Positions 52,735-62,651 of a stretch of 64,000 nucleotides of DNA are shown in pieces (position 1 is the first letter of the stretch; every line of letters starts with the position of its first letter). Both the position numbers and the translations under genes were made by a program. Under the pieces are notes generated by a model. The model searched no databases. It was not told the origin of the DNA and saw only the letters and a list, made by a program, of their open reading frames with translations. This DNA comes from Alphaproteobacteria bacterium LSUCC0396 (GTDB taxonomy: Bacteria > Pseudomonadota > Alphaproteobacteria > Puniceispirillales > Puniceispirillaceae): NCBI GenBank assembly GCA_041228345.1, contig CP166131.1:62001-126000 (forward strand). Direction: 5' to 3'.

Positions 52735-53817
52735 ATGCCCGATCTCGGCTTTACCGATCTAATCCTTGGCTTTTTGCTTTTAATCACGCCAGTGGTGTAT
52801 TTCCATGAGTTGGGCCATTATTGGGTGGCGCGAAAAGCCGGCGTCGTTGTTGAGGTTTTTTCAATTGGGTTTGGCCCTGAAATTTACGGATGGACAGCCA
52901 AAACGGGAACCCGGTGGCGCCTGTCGGCAATTCCGCTTGGTGGTTATGTTAAGATGCGCGGTGATGATGATGCGGCCAGCACACCCTCTGCCGCGGGCAC
53001 AGGCGTCACGGGCAGCTTTAGTAATGCGGGGCTTTATTGGCGAATGGCGATTGTCGCGGCAGGGCCGATTGCCAATTTTATTCTCGGGATTTTTCTATTT
53101 GCGGTCGTCTATATGTCGGTTGGCAAACAGATCATTCCGGCGGTTATCGGTGATGTAATCCCGAATATGCCAGCGGCCAGTGCCGGCCTAAAGCCGGGCG
53201 ATAAGGTGGTTGAGATCGACGGCATCGGGATTCGCGATTTCAACGATATGCGCGGGCTTGTTGTTGAAAGCCCCAATAAAACCCTTGGGTTCGTCATCCA
53301 GCGCGATGGACGCGATCTTAGTTTAGATATTACGCCGGCTCCCCAATTTAATGAGCAGCTGCAGATTGATATTGGCATCTTAGGCGTCAAATCACCGCCG
53401 GTTGGAGAGTTTCAGCGGCTTGGGCCTAGCGCTGCAATCATGGCGGCGTCGTCTGACGCGTTTCATATGTCTGTGGTGATCCTGCGCAGCCTTGGCCGCG
53501 CTGTTACTGGCAATATGCAGCAAGGCGAGGTCGGTGGCCCGGTTCGCATTGCCGAGATTTCGGGTGCCGTGCTTAATCAGGGAATTGTGCCATTTATTCT
53601 GTTAACCGCGGTTATTTCGATAAATCTTGGGCTGATTAATCTATTACCAATTCCTGCCCTAGACGGCGGGCATCTTACCTTTTTTATGCTTGAGGCACTG
53701 CGCGGCAAGCCACTGCCGCTTGGCTTTCAGGCAGCTTTGATGCGTGGCGGTATCGCCATTTTAATGGGTTTGACGCTGTTTCTCGTCGTGATTGATGTTG
53801 TACGGCTATTCCAATAG
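52735..53817 (+). CDS. rseP: RseP-type site-2 intramembrane metalloprotease
   Basis: This 360-residue membrane protease has HELGH (24-28) in the first helix, GYVKM, a PDZ domain (about 120-200: NMPAASAGLKPGDKVVEIDGI), and the third motif NLLPIPALDGGH. RseP-type enzymes cut membrane-anchored anti-sigma factors and leftover signal peptides. The location just upstream of bamA is conserved. ATG 52735 follows AGGATG. Confidence 0.95.
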   Translation: MPDLGFTDLILGFLLLITPVVYFHELGHYWVARKAGVVVEVFSIGFGPEIYGWTAKTGTRWRLSAIPLGGYVKMRGDDDAASTPSAAGTGVTGSFSNAGLYWRMAIVAAGPIANFILGIFLFAVVYMSVGKQIIPAVIGDVIPNMPAASAGLKPGDKVVEIDGIGIRDFNDMRGLVVESPNKTLGFVIQRDGRDLSLDITPAPQFNEQLQIDIGILGVKSPPVGEFQRLGPSAAIMAASSDAFHMSVVILRSLGRAVTGNMQQGEVGGPVRIAEISGAVLNQGIVPFILLTAVISINLGLINLLPIPALDGGHLTFFMLEALRGKPLPLGFQAALMRGGIAILMGLTLFLVVIDVVRLFQ

Positions 53818-53958
53818 CCGGTTAAAAGACAGCGGTTGCCTTTGTTTTAAAGCCTAAACTAGGCGATTTAATTATAGATTCGGCCATTGTTAGGCTTTCG
53901 CTATGCCGTTAGGCTGTCTATAGTTTTGCGTCTTATCTTGCTTGGGATCGGAAACTTC

Positions 53959-56238
53959 ATGCGCCTTACTGGTCTAATTCGCCTTATTTATGGTTTATTC
54001 CTTGCTCTCGTGGTGGCTCAGTCTGGCAATGCCCAGCTTGCAGATGATGGGGTACGGGTTACCGAAATTCGTGTTGAGGGAAATCGCCGTGTTGCGGGTG
54101 GAACTGTGCAATCTTATCTGCCGGTTCGGGTTGGTGATTTAACGTCACCAGCATCATTGAGTAACTCGCTGGAACGGCTTTATGAGACAAATCTATTCAA
54201 GGACATCAAACTAAATCTGGACGGGTCTGTTCTTCTTGTCTCGGTGGTTGAAAACCCAATTATCAACCGGGTTAATATTGAGGGAAATGACGTTCTTACT
54301 GATGAGCGTTTGCTCGAGATTATCGATGTTCAACCGCGCCGGGTTTACAATCGCAGTGTGGCGATTGAGGCCACCCGCAAGCTGATTGACATCTATCGCG
54401 CCAGTGGCCGCTTTGCCGCAGTGGTTGAACCAAAAATAATCGAGCTTGATGAGAATCGCGTCGACCTTGTCTTTGAGGTCAATGAAGGCCCGTTGATTAA
54501 AATTAGTTCAATCTCTTTTTCAGGTAACAATGCGTTCAGTGACCGTGCATTGCGCCAAAACATTGCGAGCCGCGAGACGCGCTGGTGGGCCTTCTTGTCT
54601 TCGACTGATAAATATGATGAGGGCAGACTTGACTATGATGTGCGGTTGCTGCGTCAATTTTATTTATCGCGCGGCTATGCCGATATTGTGGTCGATCGTG
54701 TGCGCGGCGGTATGCTTCCCGATCGCAGCGGGTTCGCAATTAGCTTTCTGATTAATGAGGGCGCGCGTTATCAGGTTAGCAACGTCACTGTTTCTAGCGC
54801 TATCGAGGGCATCGATCCGACCGAGTTAAAGCAGCTTGTCGATTTTGGTGACGATCGCTGGTATGACGTTCGCGCGCTTGAACAGGGTCTTCTTGATATC
54901 TCCAACCGGCTAGGGTCCTTTGGTTATGCCTTTGTAAATGTTGCGCCAGAGATAAAGACCTACCCAGAAACGGCGACCCTCGATATCGCAATTAACATTG
55001 AAAAGGCTCAGCGTAATTTTGTTGAGCGAATAGAGTTTGTTGATAATACACGTACCTTGGATCGCGTCATAAGACGGGAATTTGAGATTGTTGAGGGTGA
55101 TGCCTATAATCAGTTAAAAATTGATCGTTCAATCCGCAACGTCAAAAATCTGGGGTATTTTAGCGATGTGAAGGTTGCAACATTGCGAGGGTCTAGCCCA
55201 GAACAAACGGTCACAAAGGTTACAGTCGCTGAGCAATCAACAGGTGATTTTTCAATTGGGCTTGGCTATTCATCGCTGGATAAATCCAGCGTGTCCTTCG
55301 GCATCAACGAGCGTAATTTCATTGGCACTGGGCGCAGAGCCAGTCTATCGATCTCGACATCGGGGGCCGAGACCAACTTTAATATTGGCCTAACCGAGCC
55401 CTATTTGCAGGGGCGTGATCTTACCGGCAGCTTTGATGTCTTCAAAACAAAGAATAAAACCGACGAAACTACTGTGAATGAAACCGGGCTGTCGTTTGGT
55501 ATCGGCTTTGCTGCGGCACGCGATGTTTATCACCAGTTGAATTATGAGCTTAGCCAGTCAAAAACAACGATCGGCGCAACTACAGCTGAGTCCGTTACTG
55601 GCGAAGACGGCAAGTCTCGCCTGCGCTCATCAATCAAATATGTTCTATCAAAAGATACAAGGGACAGCCGGTTTGACCCTTCTCAGGGGTATCTTCTAGA
55701 GATGGATGAGACTTTGTCTGGATTTGGCGGTGACGTGAAGTTTTTGCGAACCCGGCTTTCAGCAGCTTATTACAAGCCCATGTTGTTTAAATCAGTTATT
55801 TTCGGAGTGTCGGGTAAATTGGGATATATTACCGGTCTTGGTGACAAGGTTACGCAATCCCAGCGCTTCTACCTCGGTGGTCGTGATGTCCGCGGATTTG
55901 GTTCTGGTGGTATCGGCCCACGCGATACTGGCTCGCTTGATGCTGTTGGCGGCAATAAAATGTATGCTGGCCGTGTGGAAATTGTATCGAGCCTAGGCCT
56001 TGATAAGGATACAGGCGTCAGATGGACAGTCTTTAGCGATGTTGGGTCACTATGGGGTACGGATTATCCAACTGGTGTGACAAATCCAAACACATCAAAG
56101 GCGCGCGCGAGTGTTGGGGCCGGTATTTACTGGATGACAGCGATTGGGCCATTGTCATTCTCATGGGCAAAGCCTGTCTCCAAAATGTCGCATGACACAA
56201 CAAAGGCATTCCAGTTCAATATTGGAACTAGGTTATAG
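53959..56238 (+). CDS. bamA: Outer-membrane protein assembly factor BamA
   Basis: This 759-residue protein has a signal peptide (about 1-26, ending GNAQ), five POTRA domains (about 30-410) and a C-terminal beta barrel with the VRGF motif at DVRGFGSGGIGPRD. It inserts beta-barrel proteins in the outer membrane. ATG 53959 follows GGGATCGGAAAC; the upstream in-frame ATG at 53887 would place a long extra segment before the signal peptide. Confidence 0.97.
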   Translation: MRLTGLIRLIYGLFLALVVAQSGNAQLADDGVRVTEIRVEGNRRVAGGTVQSYLPVRVGDLTSPASLSNSLERLYETNLFKDIKLNLDGSVLLVSVVENPIINRVNIEGNDVLTDERLLEIIDVQPRRVYNRSVAIEATRKLIDIYRASGRFAAVVEPKIIELDENRVDLVFEVNEGPLIKISSISFSGNNAFSDRALRQNIASRETRWWAFLSSTDKYDEGRLDYDVRLLRQFYLSRGYADIVVDRVRGGMLPDRSGFAISFLINEGARYQVSNVTVSSAIEGIDPTELKQLVDFGDDRWYDVRALEQGLLDISNRLGSFGYAFVNVAPEIKTYPETATLDIAINIEKAQRNFVERIEFVDNTRTLDRVIRREFEIVEGDAYNQLKIDRSIRNVKNLGYFSDVKVATLRGSSPEQTVTKVTVAEQSTGDFSIGLGYSSLDKSSVSFGINERNFIGTGRRASLSISTSGAETNFNIGLTEPYLQGRDLTGSFDVFKTKNKTDETTVNETGLSFGIGFAAARDVYHQLNYELSQSKTTIGATTAESVTGEDGKSRLRSSIKYVLSKDTRDSRFDPSQGYLLEMDETLSGFGGDVKFLRTRLSAAYYKPMLFKSVIFGVSGKLGYITGLGDKVTQSQRFYLGGRDVRGFGSGGIGPRDTGSLDAVGGNKMYAGRVEIVSSLGLDKDTGVRWTVFSDVGSLWGTDYPTGVTNPNTSKARASVGAGIYWMTAIGPLSFSWAKPVSKMSHDTTKAFQFNIGTRL

Positions 56239-56240
56239 TG

Positions 56241-56852
56241 ATGCAGGTATTAAACTATCTTAAGCCAACTACGCTGATGATCGCCTTGGTCATGGCGGTC
56301 AGCATAGCACCGGCGGGCTGGGCGCAATCCCCGCCCGATGAGACGCAGAATAGTCAGTCTATGGAAGTGCGCCGCATTGCCCTTGTTGATCTGGATGGCG
56401 TGCTGCGGGCCGCTGATGCGAATGGCCGTGTTCGTGAATTGCTGGACGGTCAGCGGGAAAAGTTTCAGGAAGAGTTTCGCGAGATTGAAGTTGATTTGCA
56501 GCAGAATGAGCGTGATTTGCTGGCGAAGCGAGAGCTGATTGCAAAAGAGGAATATGACAAGCTTGTGACGGCGTTTCAGGCGCGCGTATCCGAGGTGCAG
56601 AAAGAGATTCAGTACAAAAGGCAGTCGATAGACAATGCCTATCAAAAAGCTCTTGGCGATATCCGAACTTTGGCCATTGAAGTGATCACTCAAATCGCTG
56701 CTGAGCGGAAGATTGATCTGATTTTAAATCGCGACTCTAGCGTGATGTTTTTGCCACATTTGAATATTTCGAAAGAGGTGCTTTTGCGCCTGAATGATCG
56801 TACTAAAGATGCCCGCATCCAGATTGATATCAAAAAGCCGGTGGCGCAGTAG
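56241..56852 (+). CDS. skp: OmpH/Skp family periplasmic chaperone
   Basis: This protein of about 203 residues has a signal peptide ending GWAQ, the start of the domain at RRIALVDLDGVLRA, and a long charged coiled-coil (about 75-145), typical of Skp, which holds unfolded outer-membrane proteins. It starts within 3 bases of the bamA stop. ATG 56241 is preferred to the adjacent GTG at 56238. Confidence 0.88.
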   Translation: MQVLNYLKPTTLMIALVMAVSIAPAGWAQSPPDETQNSQSMEVRRIALVDLDGVLRAADANGRVRELLDGQREKFQEEFREIEVDLQQNERDLLAKRELIAKEEYDKLVTAFQARVSEVQKEIQYKRQSIDNAYQKALGDIRTLAIEVITQIAAERKIDLILNRDSSVMFLPHLNISKEVLLRLNDRTKDARIQIDIKKPVAQ

Positions 56853-56861
56853 GGCAGGTTA

Positions 56862-57878
56862 ATGTCGATCAATTCAGCATTTTACCAAATTCTCGAGGGG
56901 GTGACTGCTGGCGACCTTGCTGGCGCAATTGGTGCGGCTGAATTACACGGACCAGCAAAAACTGTAATTGCCGATATAACGGCCTTTGAAACTGCGACGC
57001 CCTCGGCTCTGATCTATCAGTCCAATCCTGATGCGGCAAAGACTTTAACAGTAAAACCGGTGATTGTAATTACCAATGATGCTTGTCTTCCGATGATTGA
57101 CGGCGGCAATAGCGCTCTGATTGTGCCGTCCCCAAGAATTGGGTTTGCACAGGCTCTATCGCATCTCATCCTGCCGCCGCCGATGGAATTTGACAGCACG
57201 GGGATCTCGCCGCTGGCAAATATTGCTAGTGGTGCGCATATCAACCCATCAGCCACCATCATGGCGCAAGCGAACGTTGGGGCTGGCACTGTGGTCGAGG
57301 CTGGCGCTGTTTTGCATCGCGGCGTTACCATTGGCGAAAACTGTTACATCGGATCAAATAGCGTAATATCGCATTGCATGATTGGTAATGCAGTTACCAT
57401 CGATGCTGGCTGCATTATTGGGGCGGCTGGGTTTGGTTTTGAAATGACCAAAGATGGGGCGGTTAAATTACCGCACCTTGGTCTGGTGATTATTGATGAT
57501 TTTGTGTCGATTGGCAGTGGCTGTGCAATTGATCGTGGCAGTCTTGGTAACACTGTTATTGGCGCTCATGTAATGATGGATAACCTCTGCCATATTGCCC
57601 ATAATGTAACAATAGGGCAGCGATCAATTGTCGCTGGTCAGTGCGGGATTTCGGGAAGTGTGACGGTAGGCGCTGGCGTTTCCATGGGCGGACAGGTCGG
57701 CATTGCACCGCATGTCACAATCGGTGATGGCGCGGTGCTGACGGCACGAAGCGGGGTGACAAAGGATGTTGCGGCAGGTGAACAGGTCGCCGGATTCCCA
57801 GCGGTGCCAAAGCGGCAGTTCTGGCGTGATCAGGCGGCAATTCGCCGGCTTGGCGCGGCCAAAACGTCAAAACCATAA
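56862..57878 (+). CDS. lpxD: UDP-3-O-(3-hydroxyacyl)glucosamine N-acyltransferase
   Basis: This 338-residue left-handed beta-helix acyltransferase carries many hexapeptide repeats from about 125 on, and [20 protein letters not shown] near the active site (catalytic His in AHNV). It adds the N-linked acyl chain in lipid A synthesis. ATG 56862 follows the skp stop by 9 bases. Confidence 0.96.
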   Translation: MSINSAFYQILEGVTAGDLAGAIGAAELHGPAKTVIADITAFETATPSALIYQSNPDAAKTLTVKPVIVITNDACLPMIDGGNSALIVPSPRIGFAQALSHLILPPPMEFDSTGISPLANIASGAHINPSATIMAQANVGAGTVVEAGAVLHRGVTIGENCYIGSNSVISHCMIGNAVTIDAGCIIGAAGFGFEMTKDGAVKLPHLGLVIIDDFVSIGSGCAIDRGSLGNTVIGAHVMMDNLCHIAHNVTIGQRSIVAGQCGISGSVTVGAGVSMGGQVGIAPHVTIGDGAVLTARSGVTKDVAAGEQVAGFPAVPKRQFWRDQAAIRRLGAAKTSKP

Positions 57879-57945
57879 TAAGCAGTGAAGTCACGTGGGA
57901 TTTGTATTATGAATGGGCCGGTAACGACCATAGAAGGATAGGCGA

Positions 57946-58404
57946 ATGGCGGAAAATATAGATGTTTTGAATATTGATCAGATTAAAAAACTGATCCCGC
58001 ACAGGGCGCCAATCCTGCTTATCGACCGTGTCGAGAATATTGTTCCCGACACCGAAGCCACCGGCATTAAAGCTGTTAGTGGGAATGAGCCGTATTTTGC
58101 TGGCCATTTCCCCGATTTTCCAGTGATGCCAGGCGTGTTAATTGTCGAGGCTATTGCCCAAACCGCATCCGTGATGGTGGCGGCAACGACCCCCGATTTT
58201 ACCACAGGAAAACTGGTTTTCTTTACCACGATTGAAAAGGCACGTTTCCGCCAGCCGGTTCGCCCCGGTGATGTGATTGAGATGCGCGTTGTCAAAACTG
58301 CCGCAAAGGGCCCGTTATGGAAATTTACCGGAACCGCCAAGGTTGCCGGAAAGCTGGTCGCCGAAGCTGAATTTGGTGCCATGATTGTTGACCCGGATCG
58401 CTAG
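57946..58404 (+). CDS. fabZ: 3-hydroxyacyl-ACP dehydratase
   Basis: This 152-residue hot-dog-fold dehydratase has IPHRAPILLIDRV, the catalytic HFPDFPVMPGVL with its His, and the second catalytic acid (Glu) in VEAIAQ. It acts in fatty-acid elongation and competes for the same 3-hydroxyacyl-ACP as LpxA and LpxD. lpxA follows after one base. Confidence 0.96.
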   Translation: MAENIDVLNIDQIKKLIPHRAPILLIDRVENIVPDTEATGIKAVSGNEPYFAGHFPDFPVMPGVLIVEAIAQTASVMVAATTPDFTTGKLVFFTTIEKARFRQPVRPGDVIEMRVVKTAAKGPLWKFTGTAKVAGKLVAEAEFGAMIVDPDR

Positions 58405-58405
58405 A

Positions 58406-59200
58406 ATGACCGAGTCGATTCATTCAACGGCAATTATATCACCATCGGCGCAGGTTGGTGCTGATGTAAAAATAGGCCCTTATTGTGTCATTGGCGAGCA
58501 TGCAGTGGTTGGTGATGGCGTTCATCTTCACGCACATGTTGCGATTGAGGGGCACACAACGCTTGGTGCCAATTGCGAGGTTTATCCTTTTGCCGTGCTA
58601 GGCTGTGCGCCTCAGCATACGCGCTATGCGGGCGAGCCGTCACGTCTGCTAATCGGGCAGCATTGCGTCATCCGCGAGCATGTCACGATGCACCCCGGAA
58701 CCGCTATTGATGCTATGGAGACGGTCGTTGGTGACAATGGGCTGTTTTTTGCTGGTGCTCATGTTGCACATGATTGTGTTGTAGGAAATAATGTTATCTT
58801 TGCGAATAACGTAGCACTCGGCGGTCATGTAAAGATCGGCGATCATGTCATGCTCGGAGGGTTTGCCGGCGTTCAGCAATGGTGCCGTGTTGGCGCACAT
58901 TCGATGATTGGCGCGCATAGCCTCGTTGATGCTGATATCATTCCCTTTTGCATCGCCGCCGGCAATCGCGCCCGCCTTGCAGGGGTCAATGTCATCGGTT
59001 TAGAGCGGCGCGGGTTCGCAGCCGAGACGATCACAGGATTGCGCGATCTGTTTCGCCAATTGATTAGGGGCAACGGGCTATTTGCGAGCCGGCTTAGTGA
59101 TGTGCGTGAAAAATTCAGCGGTACAGCTGAATGTGACCAATTATTTGCGTTTATTGATAATGCTGGCCGCAATGGTGTTTGCCAATCGTTCAAGCGCTAG
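58406..59200 (+). CDS. lpxA: UDP-N-acetylglucosamine acyltransferase
   Basis: This 264-residue hexapeptide-repeat protein does the first step of lipid A synthesis. It has IHSTAIISPSAQVGADVKIG, REHVTMHPGT, and AHVAHDCVVGNNVIFANN with the catalytic His, and a C-terminal helical domain. ATG 58406 lies one base after the fabZ stop. Confidence 0.97.
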   Translation: MTESIHSTAIISPSAQVGADVKIGPYCVIGEHAVVGDGVHLHAHVAIEGHTTLGANCEVYPFAVLGCAPQHTRYAGEPSRLLIGQHCVIREHVTMHPGTAIDAMETVVGDNGLFFAGAHVAHDCVVGNNVIFANNVALGGHVKIGDHVMLGGFAGVQQWCRVGAHSMIGAHSLVDADIIPFCIAAGNRARLAGVNVIGLERRGFAAETITGLRDLFRQLIRGNGLFASRLSDVREKFSGTAECDQLFAFIDNAGRNGVCQSFKR

Positions 59201-59246
59201 GCTGTCAATATTGCGGCAGAATTGCCAATAAGGGGGCGCCACAGCC

Positions 59247-60068
59247 ATGAAACGGCTTGCCATCATTGCAGGAAAGGGGCCTTTGCCGGGCGAGGTTGCC
59301 ATGGCAGCGATAGCCCAAGGCCATGAGGTTTTGATCCTGCCAATCGAAGGACAGGCAGACGCCGATTTCAGCGGCTATCAAACCGTGCCAATTCGCCTTG
59401 GGGCAATCAATAAGACCCGCAGCATCATGCTCGAGCATGGCATCCAGACATTGGTGATGGTTGGCAAGGTGGTCTGGCCGTCAATGGCTGCATTACGCCC
59501 GGATTTCGATGGGATGAAACTCCTTGGCAAGATGATCACCAAAGGTGATGATAACGCCCTTCGCCATGTTGCGGCCTATTTTGCTGAAAAGGGAATTGAA
59601 ACCATCGCAGTCGACATATTTCTACCAGATCGGAAAATGCCATCCGGCCTGATTGTTGGTCTGGCGCCTGACGGCGATGGCGAGGCGGCAATTTCACTTG
59701 GCATGGCGGTTTTGGACGCGTTGGGCGCGCATGATGTTGGCCAGTCCATTATCGTTCAAAACGGCCGGGTGATCGCCATTGAGGCTGCCGAGGGCAGTGA
59801 CGAGATGATTGCCCGTGCCAAGCCATTGCTTGATGCGGAAAGCGGGGTTGGCTGTTTGGTTAAGATGCGTAAAACCGCACAGGACACGCGCCTCGATATG
59901 CCCGTTATGGGCTGCGTTACAATTGAGGCGGCCGCCAAAGCAGGGCTATCACTTTTGGCGATTGAGGCAGATACCGTCCTTTTGGCCGACGATCTGGCGG
60001 CAATAAAAGCTGCTTGTGTTGCTGCAAATATGACCCTTATTGGCATTAACCGCAGCACAGCCAAATGA
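59247..60068 (+). CDS. lpxI: UDP-2,3-diacylglucosamine diphosphatase LpxI
   Basis: This 273-residue DUF1009 protein begins LAIIAGKGPLPGEVA, has a VGKVVWPSM block, and the C-terminal PVMGCVTIEAAAKAGLSLLAIEAD. LpxI makes lipid X in species that lack LpxH, mainly Alphaproteobacteria. It overlaps lpxB (ATGA). It stands in the usual lpxA-lpxI-lpxB order. Confidence 0.94.
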   Translation: MKRLAIIAGKGPLPGEVAMAAIAQGHEVLILPIEGQADADFSGYQTVPIRLGAINKTRSIMLEHGIQTLVMVGKVVWPSMAALRPDFDGMKLLGKMITKGDDNALRHVAAYFAEKGIETIAVDIFLPDRKMPSGLIVGLAPDGDGEAAISLGMAVLDALGAHDVGQSIIVQNGRVIAIEAAEGSDEMIARAKPLLDAESGVGCLVKMRKTAQDTRLDMPVMGCVTIEAAAKAGLSLLAIEADTVLLADDLAAIKAACVAANMTLIGINRSTAK

Positions 60069-61207
60069 CGGCGCCGATTTTCATCATTGCTGGCGAGACG
60101 TCCGGCGATCAACTTGCCGCGCATTTAATGCGCGCGGTGAATGCTGCCTATGACAGGCCGGAATGGATTGGTGTTGGCGGCCGGTTGATGCAGAACGAGG
60201 GGTTGACGGCATCATTGCAGGATATAAACGCGCTGTCGGTAATGGGTTTTGGCAGTGCTGTCATCGCCTATCCGCGCTTGTCACGTCTTGCTGATGATCT
60301 TGTTGATGCAGTGATGAAGGCGCGGCCCCGGCTTGTTCTAACGGTCGATAATAAAGGCTTTGCGATCCGGTTTGCAGCGCGGTTAAAACGGCGGATGAAG
60401 GCGGCGGGGTGGTCTGCGCCAATTGTTCATTGTGTTGCCCCAACAGTATGGGCATGGGGCGGCTGGCGCGCAAAGAAATTTGCCGCCATTATGGATGGGC
60501 TATTATGCCTGTTTCCGTTCGAGCCTGAATATTTTACCCCGCTTGGCCTTGACGCTCATTTTATTGGTCACCCAGAGGCGTTTGGTGATTTTTTAAAAGC
60601 AAAACAAGAGGATAAATCTAAGTCTTCACCCCCTAAAATCATCTTATTGCCGGGAAGTCGCCGCAGTGAAATCGCGCTTATCTTGCCGGAAATGCTGGCG
60701 GCTGCGGCGATTATCAGAACCCATGAACCTGCGAGCGAATTTGTGCTGCCTGCGGTACCACATCTTTTGCCGCTGATCCGTGATCTTACCGATGGTGAGG
60801 GGGTTGTAATTCTTGATCAGCCGCAAGGTTTAATTCCGGCTCTGCAGACTAGTGATGCGATGATTGCGACGTCAGGAACGGTTACTTTGCAGGCGGCGTT
60901 ATGTGGCACAATTGGCGTAACCTGTTACCGCACTGGCAGTATCAGCGGGTTCATTGGGCGGCGGCTGGTTGATTTTGATAAGGTTATTTTGCCAAATGCC
61001 ATTTTAGGCCGGCCGTTATATCCGTTTTATTTTCAGGAACAGGCGACAGGCACATCATTGGCAACAGCGGTAATGGATTGCCTTGCTGACAGCCAGGCCA
61101 AATCGAGGGCGCAGCAGGCGGCAATCGAGCTAAAACAGCGGTTAACCGGCAATCATGATCATTTTGATGAGATGATTATCAGGGCCTTAAAAAACTGGCT
61201 TGGTTGA
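60065..61207 (+). CDS. lpxB: Lipid A disaccharide synthase
   Basis: This 380-residue GT-B glycosyltransferase begins IFIIAGETSGDQLAA, has IVHCVAPTVWAWG, PFEPEYFTPLGLDAHFIGHP split across the loop, LPGSRRSEIALILP and SGTVTLQAAL. It joins lipid X with UDP-diacylglucosamine. The last 13 bases form half of the gltA terminator on the opposite strand. Confidence 0.97.
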   Translation: MTAPIFIIAGETSGDQLAAHLMRAVNAAYDRPEWIGVGGRLMQNEGLTASLQDINALSVMGFGSAVIAYPRLSRLADDLVDAVMKARPRLVLTVDNKGFAIRFAARLKRRMKAAGWSAPIVHCVAPTVWAWGGWRAKKFAAIMDGLLCLFPFEPEYFTPLGLDAHFIGHPEAFGDFLKAKQEDKSKSSPPKIILLPGSRRSEIALILPEMLAAAAIIRTHEPASEFVLPAVPHLLPLIRDLTDGEGVVILDQPQGLIPALQTSDAMIATSGTVTLQAALCGTIGVTCYRTGSISGFIGRRLVDFDKVILPNAILGRPLYPFYFQEQATGTSLATAVMDCLADSQAKSRAQQAAIELKQRLTGNHDHFDEMIIRALKNWLG

Positions 61208-61220
61208 CGAACCAAGCCAG
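61189..61220 (-). terminator. Intrinsic terminator of gltA, overlapping the end of lpxB
   Basis: CTGGCTTGGTT (61195-61205) and AACCAAGCCAG (61210-61220) make a perfect 11-bp stem with a 4-base loop. Read on the minus strand the stem is followed by TTTTTTAAGG, a classic intrinsic terminator, 30 bases past the gltA stop. On the plus strand it overlaps the lpxB stop and is followed by a T-rich but interrupted stretch, so it may also act for lpxB. Confidence 0.85.
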
Positions 61221-61249
61221 CAGATTTCATTTAAAATTTCCAACAATCT

Positions 61250-62557
61250 TTAGCGGGACTGAAGATCTTTATAAGGGCGCTGGGCTGGGCCTGTATAGAG
61301 CTGGCGCGGGCGGCCGATACGTTGTGTTGGATCAGTGATCATCTCGTTCCATTGCGCAATCCAGCCGGTGGTGCGTGCCACAGCAAACAGGACTGTAAAC
61401 ATTGAGGTCGGAAAGCCCATCGCCTTGAGAATAATGCCCGAATAGAAATCGACATTCGGATAAAGCTTCTTTTCGATGAAATAGCTGTCATTAACAGCCA
61501 ATTCCTCGAGCTCCATCGCCAGCTCAAGAAGCGCATCATTGACGCCAAGCTTGCCAAGAACGTCATGACACGCCTTGCGAAGAACCTTGGCGCGTGGATC
61601 GAAATTCTTGTAAACCCGATGCCCAAAACCAAACAGGCGGAACGGGTCATCCTTATCACGCGCTTTGTTGATAAATTCGGGGATGTTTTTCTTATTGCCA
61701 ATCTCGTTCAGCATATTCAACACGGCTTCGTTGGCACCGCCATGCGCAGGCCCCCACAATGAAGCAATTCCTGCTGCAATACAGGCAAATGGGTTTGCCC
61801 CAGATGATCCAGCAAGCCGGACAGTCGATGTAGAGGCATTTTGCTCGTGATCAGCGTGCAGGATGAATATTTTGTTCATTGCATCGGCAAGGATCGGATC
61901 CACATGATAGTCTTCAGCCGGTACCGCAAAACACATATGAAGGAAGTTTTCGGCATATTTCAGATTGTTGCGCGGGTAATTAAACGGCTGACCGAGCGAA
62001 TATTTATAGGCCATTGATGCCAAGGTTGGCATCTTGGCAATCAACCGCCTTGAGGCGATCATGCGCTGCAATGGGTCATGAATATCGGTTGAGTCGTGAT
62101 AGAACGCAGATAATGCACCGGTGACGCCGCAAAGGATTGCCATTGGATGGGCATCACGGCGGAACCCGCGTAAAAAGATGGATAGCTGCTCATGCACCAT
62201 CGTATGACGGGTAATTGCGGTATCAAACGCCTCTTTTTGTTCCGGATCGGGCAGCTCGCCTTCAAGCAGCAAATAGGCCAGCTCAAGAAAGTCAGCCTTT
62301 TCGGCGAGGTCCTCGATCGCATAGCCGCGATGCAACAACACCCCTTCATCACCATCAATATAGGTCAGCCCAGAAACGCATGATCCTGTCGCGCCATAGC
62401 CCGGATCAAAGGTAAACATTCCAGTTTCTGCATAAAGTTTGCGAATATCGATAACATCCGGCCCGATCGTTCCAGACGTGACTGGCAAGACCGTTGATTT
62501 TCCTGATGCGTTGTCAGTAACTGTTACGGATTTTTCGGAAGACGAATTGTCAGCCAT
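61250..62557 (-). CDS. gltA: Citrate synthase
   Basis: This 435-residue hexameric-type citrate synthase has an N-terminal beta region, [20 protein letters not shown] split around [22 protein letters not shown] with the first catalytic His, [15 protein letters not shown] with the second, and the catalytic Asp in DFYSGI. It starts the TCA cycle. It lies 94 bases downstream of gltX on the minus strand. Confidence 0.97.
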   Translation of the reverse strand: MADNSSSEKSVTVTDNASGKSTVLPVTSGTIGPDVIDIRKLYAETGMFTFDPGYGATGSCVSGLTYIDGDEGVLLHRGYAIEDLAEKADFLELAYLLLEGELPDPEQKEAFDTAITRHTMVHEQLSIFLRGFRRDAHPMAILCGVTGALSAFYHDSTDIHDPLQRMIASRRLIAKMPTLASMAYKYSLGQPFNYPRNNLKYAENFLHMCFAVPAEDYHVDPILADAMNKIFILHADHEQNASTSTVRLAGSSGANPFACIAAGIASLWGPAHGGANEAVLNMLNEIGNKKNIPEFINKARDKDDPFRLFGFGHRVYKNFDPRAKVLRKACHDVLGKLGVNDALLELAMELEELAVNDSYFIEKKLYPNVDFYSGIILKAMGFPTSMFTVLFAVARTTGWIAQWNEMITDPTQRIGRPRQLYTGPAQRPYKDLQSR

Positions 62558-62651
62558 CAGCGGACCTCATGAAAAAAGTTATGTGACGAATACAGCGCTG
62601 AGCATCAGGCGACTGTGTCTACTGCGAGGAGCGTCCTAACGGTACTGCAAA

